From contig JAQFVV010006707.1 in the NCBI GenBank assembly GCA_028023455.1, positions 1-64,000 on the forward strand: a stretch of DNA of 64,000 bases, written 5' to 3'. Below, one piece after another: positions 16,240 through 29,807 of this stretch. The notes beneath the pieces are model-generated. The model was not told where the DNA came from, did no database searches, and saw nothing but the letters and a program-made list of their open reading frames with translations. The position numbers were made by a program, and so were the translations under genes. Origin of the DNA: Epiperipatus broadwayi. Taxonomy: Eukaryota; Onychophora; Udeonychophora; Euonychophora; Peripatidae. Position 1 is the stretch's first letter. Every line of letters starts with the position of its first letter.

Positions 16240-19200
16240 AATTTTAGCATCACAATAACTATGGAATTCATACCAAAAGTAATCACATACATGCAGAAAG
16301 AAAGGATGGAGATACATTCTTTAATTGAAAACATATTTTTAAAGTTATTAATGAAGGAAAAAATAATATTGGTCATATTAATATTTCAGAAATTGTATAA
16401 AGAATTAAATGGAAACTTTTATGGAAACTTAAAGACAAATGCATTTTATTATGAAAAAACGATAGTTTTATCTAAAAAACCAGCAAAACAATATAGTAAA
16501 GACTTTTAATTTTTAATGTTTTTTGAAAATATATCATTTTTAATAAAAAAATGCAGTAAATGTTATTTTTAAAAAATATATTTTTAAAAATTTATTCTGA
16601 AATTTTATTCCAAAATAATGAAAAAGTAAAGATTAAAAATACTGCACATATATTTTATAAAACAAGTTATCAATATTAGAGAAGACCACAATTATTTAAT
16701 ATCATATTGAAAAAAAAAACGATATTGGAAATTATTAACTTGAAAAGAAAAATACCTGGATAATTAAAATTATCCTGTCGGAATAACTATATGCTAATTT
16801 TATTAAATTGTTAAATACCAAGTTCCATGGACAAAAATGCACAATTTTCCATATTAATATGCCCGAATCCATATCACTATGTCAGAGACATTAGAAACCA
16901 ACACAGAATCTTGGTGAATGAGGGAAAACTCCAGAGAACTATTTTAAAACATTATGAGTTAATATCATCTTCAATAATCACTATTCTGAAAGATATAAAC
17001 AATAGACTATAACTTTTATAAACTTTCAAAAAAGATTAGTGATTATTTTATATATAAATCCAGATTTTAACAGACATCTTTCTTACTTTTCATTTTTCTG
17101 TATTTCATCATTTTTTTAATCAACTGATCAAGCATCAAGCAGAGGAGAAAGTTGTTGTCTTCATGTGTTAAGGCAAGGGTTGTCGTAGCAATGTGCACGG
17201 GGTGTGTGTGTGTGTGTGAATGAGTGCTTATCATGGACTGGAGTTTTACATAGCTATAGTTTCATTATTTTTATGAACTAATAATAATATTAAGTTTTTT
17301 TATTATTATAATTGTAAATAGGAAAATTACATATAAAAATATTTACTAATATAGTATTATAATTATCATAAATAATTTTTTAAAAAATATATTTTAAGTA
17401 TGATAGTTGCTGAATAAATGCTTATATTATGTAATATTTTATTAAATGTGAACCAAGAAAACATCTAAAAGTGATCGACTAGAAAAATTATCACTATGGG
17501 TAAAAGTTATTAAATATTATTTTTTATGATGTATTTATTTTATTTTTTAGATTGTTTGAAGTATTTATAGTATTATTGTATGAACTTATGGGTATGTCTG
17601 AATGCATTAAATGCACATAAAACTTATATGAGTTAGATTTTAAAAAATATGCTTACTTTTATTTTGTATTAATAATGTAATATGATTGAACGATGAATAT
17701 AATTTATGATTCTTTAGTAAAAGAACCCTATTATTTTAAACCGTTTAAACTATTTTTATTGATGAATTTTTGAGAGTGATATAACCTTTTCTTGTTGAAT
17801 AGTCTAGATTGTTGAATTTATATGTGACTTTTATTTATTTTAGAAATGTGTTTGAGAATTTTGGCAATATAGATAGATAAATCTATAAAGAAATTTTAAA
17901 GTGGTAGTGACTTGGGAGTATTAAAATGAAACCAAAGGGATGCTTAGATGTAGGTTTCATGGGAAATAGAAGTAATTTTATTATCTTAATAATTATGCAG
18001 GTACAGATAATGAAGACCTGTATCTTGTATACTTCCATGGACAGTGGTTTTCTTTGTACTGAATATTAATATTCCAAAAAGCTGAATACATAGCTTGGAC
18101 ATTGTTATTTTTAGTGGAGCTTATTAGACAGAGAAGTCATGCCTCTTTTCTTTATTGCACTGTTGCCATGTTGACTATCTTATATGTTTATATTATGGAG
18201 TTAATACTCTAGTTTATTCTTCATACCTACACATCTGACCACTATCATAATTTCTAAAATATTGCATCATACAGAATAGTATTTAGAAGGAGAATGATAA
18301 ATAATTTTGGAATTGAAGGATCGTTATTTTGGAGGAGGATAAGATAGGTTTTTCTTGCTTTGAATTATGATGAGGTTAAATACAAATGAGATTGGAAGTA
18401 AAATTAAAAATAAGGCTAAAGAATCATAAATATTTCCATTTTTTGGTAAACTATTTTTATAGAAATATAAGTGATAATAAAAATGTTCATGAAACTTTTG
18501 AATATTTTTTGAATATTTTATCTTATATGTAATGCATATTTTAATGGGTAATATATCTAGAAAAACAATCTAGAATAGAACAAGTACTTACATTTTATAA
18601 ATATGATTTTTATGTTTAGAATACACATTAACACACACATAGGAATTTTTTTTATTGAAAGTAATACCAAGCAAGATATATAAAGTATGTTAATTATATA
18701 TTATTTATTTGAGTCCACTTATTTAGTAAAGAACTGAAATAAATATTTTTTTGATAATATCAGCACTATTATGATAAAAGTTATTTAAGTAATTGAATAT
18801 AAACTGATAGACATATATTGAAATAAGCGTTACTTTTGTAGTTTATGTTTTTATAATTTGAATATGTTTTATGAAAACATATTATAATATAATTTAATTG
18901 GACAATATATTTTTAAGCTGTAAGTATATCCATGAATATTATTGGTAATATTATTGTGAATATTTTTTAAAATATATAACAAGTTCTAAGTCGGAGTGAA
19001 GGCTTAGGTACTTCGATTTTATTATTCTTATTTTTTTTTTTTTGGAAATGAAGAAGTATGTAATTATCCAAGATTCTTTAATTGTAAATAGTGTACATAA
19101 TTTATTTATTGAAAGTGTTGTAGTAAAAATTTGTTAAACTTGTTTTTTATAAATTGGTGTTATATTGATTTTTTTCACAACATACACTCATGATCTTAAA

Positions 19201-19550
19201 ATAGATAAGCCAAACATAAATATTTACACAGTATAAATAAGATTATTTAAAGAACTATATTGTTTTCTTAATATGATTTAATTGAGAAATTTCATTTACA
19301 TTATCATTATTATGATTATGGTCATAAATTAATTATATAATTTATTACACAAAATTATAATATTGTCCGTTGCCACATATTCTCAGATTATCAGATTATA
19401 CCACATATTCTATTTAAGATGCCACATGAAAGCTAAAAGATTATGCTATATTATTTATTTATTGTTATTATTATCGATAATTGCCATAACATTGAAAATA
19501 GATAAGATTAAATTATACATGAAGATTTTTATTATTATTTTTTTTTTTTG
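16240..19550. other. AT-rich stretch, no gene seen
   Basis: Includes a short (GT)n at about 17199-17218. Open frames near 16231 and 16827 are short and lysine-rich, as expected by chance at this base composition. No domain or repeat partner was found. Confidence 0.5.
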
Positions 19551-20175
<625 letters not shown>

Positions 20176-20274
20176 AACCTGATAATACCTCTAAACAAGC
20201 TTATTTATTTTATTTTTTATGATAAATGCTACAAGAGAAAGTACCCTAAAGCCTTTATCTATGATTATTACCCA

Positions 20275-20315
20275 TCCCTAGACTGGTTTCAAGCTATGGC
20301 TTTTTTCAATGAGGA
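20275..20315 (-). ncRNA. Hammerhead ribozyme motif, family B copy 1 (decayed core)
   Basis: Minus strand. Stem I TCCTCA pairs with TAGGGA with one mismatch and one G-U. The core reads TTGAAAA instead of CTGANGA. Stem II is a perfect AAGC/GCTT with loop CATA, then GAAA, stem III AC-CA-GT and cleavage base C. The first core base is mutated, so this copy is probably inactive. Confidence 0.5.
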
Positions 20316-20544
20316 GGAAGAACATTATATTCAAAAAACTAACTCAAGCCAAGCATTTACCTAATTCTTAAATATTAAAAAAAAGATCTAAATTTATCAG
20401 ACACCTACATGTCTTCAAATTCAGCCCTTTAACTAAAGAAACTATATGGGCTTGAACTAAATTCAGTGATTCCATATATTGGTAAGCTTAGCAATTTAAT
20501 ACAGTCAAAGCCCTAATAGCAAAATTATAATATTAGTCAAATTA

Positions 20545-20577
20545 GAAGAGACCCATAGGTCGAAACCGGTCTGGGGA
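20545..20577 (+). ncRNA. Partial hammerhead motif, family B copy 2
   Basis: Plus strand. Stem II is GACC/GGTC with loop CATA, followed by GAAA, CCGGT, C and stem I strand TGGGGA. Compared with AAGC/GCTT in copy 1, both sides of stem II differ and pairing is kept. The upstream core is damaged (TAGAAGA) and the 5' strand of stem I is lost. Confidence 0.45.
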
Positions 20578-20906
20578 TGGGGACCATTTAAAATAAAAAT
20601 GATTTGAATGCCTTCTCTTGTAGTAGCATTTATCATAAATAAATATAAAAAAAAGCTTGTTTAGAGCTATTAGCACGCTCTTAATTTTACATATTTGTAA
20701 GTGCAAGCTATATATAAGTCATGTGACATCTGACTTGTTACTATTACTATTAATATTAGTCAAAGTAAGTCACATGTCACATGACCTATATAGCTTGCAT
20801 TATCAATATATAATATATAAAAAGCCTGCTAATAGCTCTAAACAACCTTTTTTATGATAAATGCTACAAGAGAAAGTACCTGAAATCTTTATCTATGATT
20901 GTCCAC

Positions 20907-20949
20907 ATCCCCAGACTGGTTTTTAGCTATGGCTCTCTTCAGTATGGAG
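20907..20949 (-). ncRNA. Hammerhead ribozyme motif, family B copy 3
   Basis: Minus strand. The core CTGAAGA is canonical, stem II is AGC/GCT with loop CATA, but GAAA reads AAAA. Stem III is AC-CA-GT, cleavage base C, and the stem I strand is TGGGGAT, imperfectly paired with CTCCATA. The family consensus built from the three copies is a good hammerhead even though each copy has damage. Confidence 0.5.
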
Positions 20950-21130
20950 CTAGGACATTAGATTCAAAATACTAACTCAAGTCGAGCATTTAACTAATTC
21001 TTCAATATTAATAAAAAGATCTTAATCTTCAGACACCTAATGTCTTTGAATTCAGCTCTTTAACTAAAGAAACTATATGGGCCTGGATTACATTCAGTGA
21101 TCCCATATATTGGTAAGTATTTTTGGGAAC

Positions 21131-22371
21131 AAAATGTTTTTTACATTTATTTGATAAAATACTTTCAAATATGTTTCATATATGTGATTAAAAACAATCC
21201 AGATTAAATTTACTAAATGCTTGATAAATAGTTAGAATAGACAATTTTTTGCTGTATGGATGTCTTTGAGCAAAAAAAATCAAACAATATGGTAGTTATT
21301 GAAAAAAGTAGTTCCATAAAAAAATTAAAAATTGAAAAATTAAATTATAAATGCAACCTTTTTGATTTTTAAACTTAAAACAACAAAGAAAAACATTTTA
21401 TTGCAAATAATTTTAAGTTTAAAAGTAATTATAATCTACATATACCATCAACCTATCAATGCGGCTGAGAAAAGCAAGTATGCCAAACTTGTAACTCATT
21501 TAAAAGCTGAAAATTGTTTATAAAATACATGCATAATAAGAGGAGTGATCAATAACTTTTAGATAGTTATATATTTAAAAAACTGGTTTGGTAACATATA
21601 TTATATTATTTTTTATTAGTTATTAGAAAATAAAATTTATTTAGGTGCAGTGTAGCAGTTCATCAAAGTGTTAAAAGGCATATTGCATCCATATCGTTAA
21701 AGGGAGATTGCTTTGACAATAGTTTGAGATTGTTAGTGATATTGTGATTGTCTAAGTGTTGACTGGTTTTATAATGTTTTAAAAATGCCATGAAAGGTTA
21801 TGTAAACATATTGGGAATAAAGATTTTCCCAACTCCTGTAAATAAATTAATAATGTTGACATGTAACATAAATTTTATTTGAATATCAAGAAGATAAAAT
21901 GAGATTCCAATTTGCCTGAAATCAAAGGCAAATTTAGTCATATATGCCAGAATGAAATTCTATATCTTGTAAAGGTAAACACTGCTTTATTACATTGGGT
22001 TCAATTCATATTTTTAAGATAAAATCATTAAACATTTGTTTTAATATATTCATGAATGATTAACATTTTTATTAATATGCAACAATAAAAAATTGTAAGG
22101 TAAGAATTATGTAAACATAATGAGACCAATCATATTTTTAATGTTTATCTATATGCAAACAATGTTAAAATCTTACTGAAAGTTAAAACTAACTGCTAAA
22201 CAAAAAATTTACATGAAAGATAAATATTAAAAATAAAATAAATTTATTGTATTATATCTACAAAAATAAAATTTTATTCTAGTAGTTATAAATATGAGTT
22301 TACTGAGCTTTTATAAAATATTTATATACAATCTTGGAAATATCTTCATTTCAAACATATATATATATATA
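21131..22371. other. AT-rich stretch, no gene seen
   Basis: No frame, RNA gene or repeat partner was recognised. A short (TA) tract at 22358-22374 borders the following element. Confidence 0.5.
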
Positions 22372-22521
22372 TATGATAAACAAAAATGCAAGTTAAAAAA
22401 CTTGCTAATGCTTGTATTTATGTCCACAGATGGCGTCCTACCAAAAACACCTATCAAGCGTATATTTCGTTTACATAAACGTCAGAGTAGTTAGTATTCA
22501 CTATCTCTAACTATAATTCCA

Positions 22522-22565
22522 CTTTCAGATCATGATTTCAAGCTATTTGCTATCGTCAGTGAAAG
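22522..22565 (-). ncRNA. Type I hammerhead ribozyme, family A unit 1
   Basis: Minus strand, in order: stem I CTTTCA, core CTGACGA (22559-22553), stem II AGC/GCT with loop AAATA and a flanking T-T mismatch, GAAA (22539-22536), stem III ATC-AT-GAT, cleavage base C (22528), stem I TGAAAG. Stem I is a perfect 6-bp match. All invariant core bases (CUGANGA, GAAA, UH) are present. Stem III is very short, as in hammerheads that act best as dimers. Stem II is the weak point. Confidence 0.82.
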
Positions 22566-22929
22566 ACAGGAATAAAGAAACTAGATCTAAATACAAACTC
22601 TGAGCGTTTATGAAACAATTTCTATTCAGCTTGCAAGCGTGAATTTTTTAGACACTTAATGTCTTCAAACTCAGCATAGCAAACCAGATAGCTATATGGG
22701 TCTGATCTCAGTTCAGCATCACCATATAGTAGAAGCCTCTGCAATCTATATCATTGCAAGAAAGACCTCAAGAGGTACATTTATGATAAACAAAAATGCA
22801 AGTTAAAAAACTTGCTAACGCTGTATGTTATGTCCACAGATGGCGTCTATCTAAAACACCTATCAAGCGCCTATATGTTTACATAAACGTCAGAGTAGTT
22901 AGTATTCACTATCTCTAACTATAATTCCA

Positions 22930-22973
22930 CTTTCAGATCATGATTTCAAGCTATTTGCTATCGTCAGTGAAAG
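22930..22973 (-). ncRNA. Type I hammerhead ribozyme, family A unit 2
   Basis: Same motif as the unit 1 ribozyme, base for base, 408 bp further on. CTGACGA and GAAA are intact, stem I CTTTCA/TGAAAG is perfect, and the cleavage base is C at 22936 (minus strand). Confidence 0.82.
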
Positions 22974-23200
22974 ACAGGAATAAAGAAACTAGATCTAAAT
23001 ACAAACTCTGAGCGTTTATGAAACAATTTCTATTCAGCTTGCAAGCGTGAATTTTTTAGACACGTAATGTCTTCAAACTCAGCATAGCAAACCAGATAGC
23101 TATATGGGTCTGATCTCAGTTCAGCATCACCATATAGTAGAAGCCTCTGCAATCTATATCATTGCAAGAAAGACCTCAAAGGTACATTTATGATAAACAA

Positions 23201-23530
23201 AAAAAAAAAATATATATATATAATGATTAATATAGATATAATTTAATTAGTAAATGGGATGACTGTTATATATGCAGAGCTACTTATGATTGGTTGCTGC
23301 ACATCAATAGACCTAGGCTGTGGATTTAACTTCTATATATAATGGTGATTTAATTTACTAATTAATTTACACCCCCATATATATATATATATGTATATAA
23401 TGGTGATTTAATTTACTAATTAATTTACACCCCCATATATATATATATATTATATATATATATATATATATAATGGTGATTTAAACCGTTTAAAAATATT
23501 ATTTCAATTATAATTATATATATATATTAC
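23201..23530. repeat. Short tandem direct repeats split by TA tracts
   Basis: The block TAATGGTGATTTAATTTAC followed by TAATTAATTTACACCCCC occurs at about 23338-23375 and 23398-23435, with a truncated third start at about 23471. Each copy is separated by (TA)n. The left part (23230-23260) carries a similar sequence in reverse. This may be a decayed palindromic element expanded through its TA tracts. Confidence 0.5.
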
Positions 23531-24008
23531 AGAAGGAATTTGAATAAGACTTTCAAGCATACACATGAAAAAGATAAATGATCCCCAGTTGGTTCAGATC
23601 ATTATCTTCTGCACATACATATAACCAGTGCTTAGTGTATATTAAGATATCAAATCTTTGTACTTTAATAAATAGGTTTTAATCTTCTCCATTCTCCAAC
23701 TTTTCAACCATTCATATGATTGAAATCTGATGAGGGAATGTTCAAAGCTGTTTTATATATGTATATGTGTGTGTGTTAATTAACTAATTCTTAACAAAGT
23801 TTAAGTAACCAGCTAATCAAATCACTGATAATAAAAAACTTCAACATTATGCTAAAATAACTATTTAATTACATTTTTACAACAACTGCTTCTAGGCATT
23901 AACATTGCTTTTCCATGGATAGTAACAGGAGGAATTTGAACTTTGTAATTTTAACACATGTACTTTAATGATTTGAATAAAGAAATATCCAAAAATACAA
24001 ATATCTGC

Positions 24009-24047
24009 CAATATATATTTCACGTTAAACTAGCATTTATCAATTGG
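24009..24047 (-). ncRNA. Decayed hammerhead motif, family D fragment
   Basis: Minus strand. CCAA stem I strand, core TTGATAA, damaged stem II, GAAA, stem III region TATATAT, then TTGG. It aligns with the better family D copies at 29915, 34735 and 35246. The core differs from CTGATGA by two transitions. Confidence 0.35.
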
Positions 24048-24060
24048 TCAAGGTCACATT

Positions 24061-26915
24061 TTTTTTACATATCTTCCATGTATATATAAATATTAAATTA
24101 TTACAAATTAATAGAAACATTAAATTTGCAACATTAACAATAATACACCATTCTTTAAACAAAGACTATTAATGATTATTACTGATAAATGATTAGCAAT
24201 AATTAATACTATTTGTTTACAGACATGATATAATGTTGCTAATGTGTGAGGTTGGTTCTTTAGATTAAATTGCAATAATTTAATATTTATACATACAAGT
24301 AGGATTTGATTAAGAGTGCCTTTTAATATATATGTAACTTAAAATAATATTTGCATGCAATATAATATATTAATTTCATTGTGGTTTAGTATTATATAAA
24401 ATAGTTAAATTATATTTTATTTAACTTAATCCTTTGGTAACCCTTAGTTTTTATTTTAATTAACATAAATTTATGCAATAGATTTAGAAAATGTAAAAAA
24501 AAGAGAAAAAAAAAACAAAAAAACTTCTAATTAAAATATAGTTTTTTTTGCCTAAAGGATTGTCTTAAAAACAATATCAATTATTTTATACTAAAAGTTG
24601 AAACCAGTGTAAAAACTTTGTATTATTTAAATTTTAAAATACTTTGGAATATTCTAGATTGTCTTTAAAAATATTCTGTTATGAGATACAAAGAATTATA
24701 AATAAAATGAAAACAATATTATATGCGAATTGCTTTACTCTGTAAAATTTATTTACTCTGATATACATGTAAAAAGTTGAGTGTTGTGCTCAAACTACTA
24801 GTGGGCTTCAGAGGTGAAAATAGGGAGTAGTCTTTTGATAAGTGTGAATAATAAATAAACAGTGCCAACCAAAAGCTACTGCTGTGTTTTGGATAGGATA
24901 TTGGTTCCTCAAAGTCTAGGTACTGTTTTTGATATAATCTTTTCTGTTTCCTTCTTTTTTCTCTTCATCATTTAAATTATTTTTGTGAGCCTTTAATACC
25001 CCTGAACATCTTATAATAATTGTGACAATGATATTGGGTGTCCTTTAACTACAAACACTGCATTTTTGACTCCAATTTTTCTTATTTTATATTTTATTAT
25101 CTTAACCTTTCAAAAATTAAAAAAACAATGATTGGTGACAGACTTAGTAGGCTGTCCATCCTTAGTTGTGATTTTTGCTTAAAGCAGTACCCATACTAAT
25201 GAATCAGTTTGAAAGTGGATCAGTTTCAATGTGCAAAGATTATATTCTTAGTCACCAGCCCTATTTAGGGATACCCCCAAGATCTAACAAATGTTGTTTA
25301 AAAATGGCTTGCTATTATTGCAGTGGTAAAAATAATAACAGTAATAATAATATCAGAAGTAGTGGTGAAGCAAGAGATAGTGATTGTATTAAAGGTAAGA
25401 ATGACAAATCTAATTTTTTTAATATAATTATGTGGAATGTGCTAATTTTACATAATACAAACTCTTCAAAGCTGAAATGGGAGACTACATCTGTGTTTAT
25501 ATGTGTAGTACAAGCTATATAAGTTGTTTATTTGGATAAAAAAAAGTATGTAATCACAATAAAACAATAATTTATTTAGTTCTAAGTAATTATTTTATGT
25601 CAATTGTCAGATAAAAATTTTAACTTTAACTAAATATTTTTTAAAATTGTAATATAATTTATTCAATTGTAAATTTATTTTAAATAAGAAAAAAATTGTT
25701 TGTTTCTGAGTAAATATTTTAAAATCTAATGAAATATATTCAATTTTCAAAAGCTTTATAATATTTAATATAAAATAAATCAGTTTTGTTCAGAATAGAT
25801 GAGCAAGTTAAAATTAGCTTAAAAGATAATATATAATATTTTTCTATTAATTAATTGAATAATTATCTTGTAAATAGATTAATATAATTCTCAATAACAA
25901 ATTTTTCTATAAAACAAACAAGATCCACATATGTTTTTGACATGTTTTTGCATAATTTTGCATTGTTAACATAAAAGAAATAGATTAGATTAAAGAACAA
26001 AGATTATTATAAAATGGTGAAGTTATGATCATAATTCTAATGATCATACTATTAAAATGATTCACATTATGTTGTTTCCTCTTCTGATTGTCTTTAATAT
26101 GTATATGTTTTGCTTTTGTGCTAGAAGATTAATCTGATTTGGATTTTAATCCTAAAATTAAATCTAAAAATGAATGTTGAATCAAATATAATTTATTTCT
26201 AGTAAAAGTCACTAATTAATCATATTTCTGCTAATCTAATTATTATCTTAAAAGGCTAGATTGAAGAAATTCTTTTTTTTTTTTAAAAAATTAAAGTAAC
26301 TTGTCAATCATCTAAAAAAAATATATTGTATAATACTGAATTCAATAATCTTGATACATTTTCAAAAAACAATCAAAGTATGTTTTTTTAGACTGAAGAA
26401 GTACTGAAAAGGTACATAACATTTATTCATTCTGTCAAAAAAAGAAGATTTAAGTTTGATTTTTTTTTATTGAAATAACTTTTATTAAGAAAATGATTGC
26501 TTTTGTTTTATATTAATAAATTTCATTTGATTTTAATTGATATTTAAAATTATATGTAAATATAAAATAGAATATTACATATTTAAAGTATTAGTATGGA
26601 TAATTCTTAAATGGTTATCCATTTAATGTATATTTACACACATACTAAAAACTGAATTTATGTATTTTAATCAATCTAAATATTATCCAATATTTTATAA
26701 TAGATATGTCAATAATTATTATATGATTTTTAAACATAATAAAGAAAATAGAACTATTTCATGATTATATAATAACATAAAATTCAAAATGGAAGTAAAT
26801 AATGTTAATTTTTGTAAATATTTTGATTAATAAAATAACAATTGAAGAAATGTATATATATATATGAAAATAATAAATATACGAACTAACTAAAGGAAAA
26901 ATAAAAACATAATAA
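24061..26915. other. AT-rich stretch, no gene seen
   Basis: An open stretch of 115 codons at 25175-25522 has six cysteines and an asparagine-rich run. It shows no recognisable domain, and there are no clear splice sites to tie it to a gene. The rest is simple AT-rich sequence. Confidence 0.45.
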
Positions 26916-27518
<603 letters not shown>

Positions 27519-28285
27519 AGTATTGCTTGACAAACTGGAGTTCAGATATAAATAAAATAGTTACAAAAATATAGGTAGAAACATATAATAAGAGCAATTA
27601 AAATATATTTAAAAATAAAATATTAAAAAATGAAATTAAAAAAAAAAAAAGATAATTGTTATTTATAATCCTATTGATATAATAATAATTAAAATTATTT
27701 AAAAAAATAAAATTTATAATTATAATAATAAGATATAACAAAAGCAATTTATAAAGGTTTTATAATTAATAAAAAGTGGTTGGAATAAAATAATAATATA
27801 AATAAATTACATAAACAAAAACATAAAATTAATATTAAAATAAATGCAATTTATAGAAAAAAAAATAATATGAAAAAAATATGCTTTTATTATAATAAAA
27901 TAAAAGAGTTTAAATAATAATTAAGAAATTATATTTTGATTATAAATATGAAAGCAAATTATATTGGCACAATTAAAAACAAATTGAAAAAAAAACAATA
28001 CATAAGCTACATAAATAAATTGAAATTTAATACTATAAATGTAAATAGATTTGAATATAGACTTTCAAGTTTCCTTCAGCCATCCAATCTGTCTCATATA
28101 CATGATGGTCAGAGTGACTTAAAAGTCAACAAAGACATGAGAAGAATATTGGTATTAACAAGGAATTTGGGTAAATCATCATCAGATCTTCAATAGTATG
28201 GATAGCTGAAGAGTTTGAGAGTAGAATAAATTGAACCCTGTTCATGAAAGTATGAAGATTTGTTATATTAATATAAATTGAGCAC
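27519..28285. other. AT-rich stretch, no gene seen
   Basis: A lysine-rich open stretch of 86 codons at 27936-28196 has no recognisable domain. No repeat partner in the window was identified. Confidence 0.45.
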
Positions 28286-28287
28286 TG

Positions 28288-28326
<39 letters not shown>
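28286..28326. repeat. (TA)n microsatellite flanking family A
   Basis: About 20 TA units immediately before an inverted family A dimer. Confidence 0.9.
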
Positions 28327-28329
<3 letters not shown>

Positions 28330-28427
28330 CAATAGATGGCGTTTTACCAAAACCACCAAAACAAGTGTTAAATTTGTTTACATAAATGACAAAAGAGTCA
28401 GAATTAACTATCTCATTCATTTTCTCA

Positions 28428-28474
28428 CCCTCAGATCAGCTGATTTCAAGCTAATTTATTATCATCAGTGAAGG
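28428..28474 (-). ncRNA. Type I hammerhead ribozyme, family A left arm
   Basis: Minus strand. Stem I CCTTCA pairs with TGAGGG (5 Watson-Crick pairs, one G-U). The core is the canonical CTGATGA (28468-28462), then GAAA, stem III ATCA-GC-TGAT and cleavage base C. The stem II segment is longer than in the 22.5-kb copies and pairs poorly (TAA/TTA with four extra bases), which may lower activity. Confidence 0.68.
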
Positions 28475-29004
28475 ATAGAGTTAGAAACTAGATCTAAACA
28501 CTGACTCCATGTGTTTATGCAAAACGTTTCTATCAGTTTGCAAGTGTGAATTTTTCAGACCGGTAAAGTCTTCAAACTCAGCCTGGCAAGCCAGATATCT
28601 TCAGGTGTCTTCAAACTCAGCCTAACAAGACAGATATCTCAGTTCAGTTTCACCACATAGTCAAAGTCTCTGCAATATATATCATTGCAAGAAAACTTTA
28701 AAGGTACATTTATGAAAAACAAAACAAGTTATTCACATAACTTGTTATCACTTGTTATTTATGATCAATAGATGGCATTTTTGTTTTTCATAAATGTACC
28801 TTTAAAGTTTTCTTGCAATGATATATATTGCAGAGACTTTGACTATGTGGTGAAACTGAACTCAGATCAGACTCATATAGATATCTGGCTTGTTAGGCCG
28901 AGTTTGAAGACTTTACCGGTCTGGAAAATTCATGCTTGCAAACTGATAGAAATGTTTTTCATAAACCCTTGGAGTGAGTATTTAGATCTAGTTTCTAACT
29001 CTAT

Positions 29005-29051
29005 CCTTCACTGATGATAATAAATTAGCTTGAAATCAGCTGATCTGAGGG
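29005..29051 (+). ncRNA. Type I hammerhead ribozyme, family A right arm
   Basis: Plus strand mirror of the left-arm motif: CCTTCA (29005-29010), CTGATGA (29011-29017), GAAA (29032-29035), palindromic stem III, cleavage after C 29045, stem I TGAGGG (29046-29051). Stem III and its loop differ from the 22.5-kb copies (GC in place of AT in the middle) while pairing is kept. Confidence 0.68.
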
Positions 29052-29219
29052 TGAGCAAATGAAAGAGATAGTTAATTCGGACTCTTTTGCCATTTATGTA
29101 AACAGATTTTACACTTGTTTTGGTGGTTTTGGTAGAACACCATCTATTGATCATAAATAACAAGTGATAGCAAGTTACGTGAATAACTTGTTTTTGATTT
29201 CATATATATATATATATAT

Positions 29220-29807
29220 GACATGTTTATTTCATATTTAAAGAGATTTATTTAAACTTCAATGTATCAATATTTTATACTCTGTAGTCAAGTTGCAAGC
29301 TTTAAGTGTACATATATATTCAATGGACCAATAGTAAGAATGGATTCCATTCTTGCTATTAAAAGGTGTGAAGGTTGCCTTGACAGCAGTGAGAAATATT
29401 GATTACTATATTTTACTGTGAATGTTTAGGTGGTTACTGGTTGGAACTTAATTATATCATTATCCCAGATTAGTTTTAGGCACTATCTCGCTTATTATTT
29501 TTAAATAATACATGGGCAATTTAAAATTATTGCAGTTTGTAATGTTAATTGACTATTTATTAGTCTGCATTACAATGACATGTTTCTTTCATGTTTAAAG
29601 AGGTTTATCTAAACCTCAATGTATCAATATTTCATATTCTGTAGTCAAGTTGCAAGCTTTAAGTGTCCATATATATTCAATGGACCATTAGTAAGAATGG
29701 ATTCCATTCTTGCTATTAGAAGGTGTGAAGGTTGCCTTGACAGCAGTGAGAAATACTGATTACTATATTTTACTGTGAATGTTTAGGTGGTTACTGGTTG
29801 GCACTTA

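Larger units (their letters stand above)
22372..23200 (-). mobile_element. Hammerhead family A tandem dimer, 408-bp unit (retrozyme-like)
   Basis: Two nearly identical head-to-tail units (from 22372 and from 22782), each starting ATGATAAACAAAAATGC, followed by a third partial start at about 23189. The minus strand of each unit has one type I hammerhead motif, and the predicted cleavage sites are exactly 408 nt apart (22527/22528 and 22935/22936). Self-cleavage of a dimeric transcript would release a 408-nt RNA. The unit has no open frame. TA or A/TA tracts flank both ends. Small size, tandem arrangement and one ribozyme per unit match retrozymes. The two units differ by only a few bases, so the dimer is young. 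Confidence 0.8.
28327..29200. mobile_element. Hammerhead family A, inverted dimer
   Basis: Two family A units in opposite orientation, meeting near 28750-28775 and flanked by TA tracts on both sides. Arms are about 410 bp and include GATCAATAGATGGC at the outer ends and GTACATTTATGAAAAACAAA near the centre. The left arm runs past one unit into the start of a second before the turn-around, so the donor was probably a tandem or circular RNA. Each arm has one hammerhead motif (minus and plus). Divergence from the 22.4-kb dimer is clear, so these are two subfamilies. Confidence 0.72.

Noticed and set aside
23715-23760. CTGATGA on the plus strand
   Set aside because: No GAAA box or stem II follows at a usable distance.
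25175-25522. 115-codon open frame with several cysteines
   Set aside because: No recognisable domain, no splice context and simple asparagine-rich content. I could not support a gene.
28772-29014. 80-codon open frame
   Set aside because: It lies inside the inverted hammerhead family A element and follows its non-coding repeat sequence.
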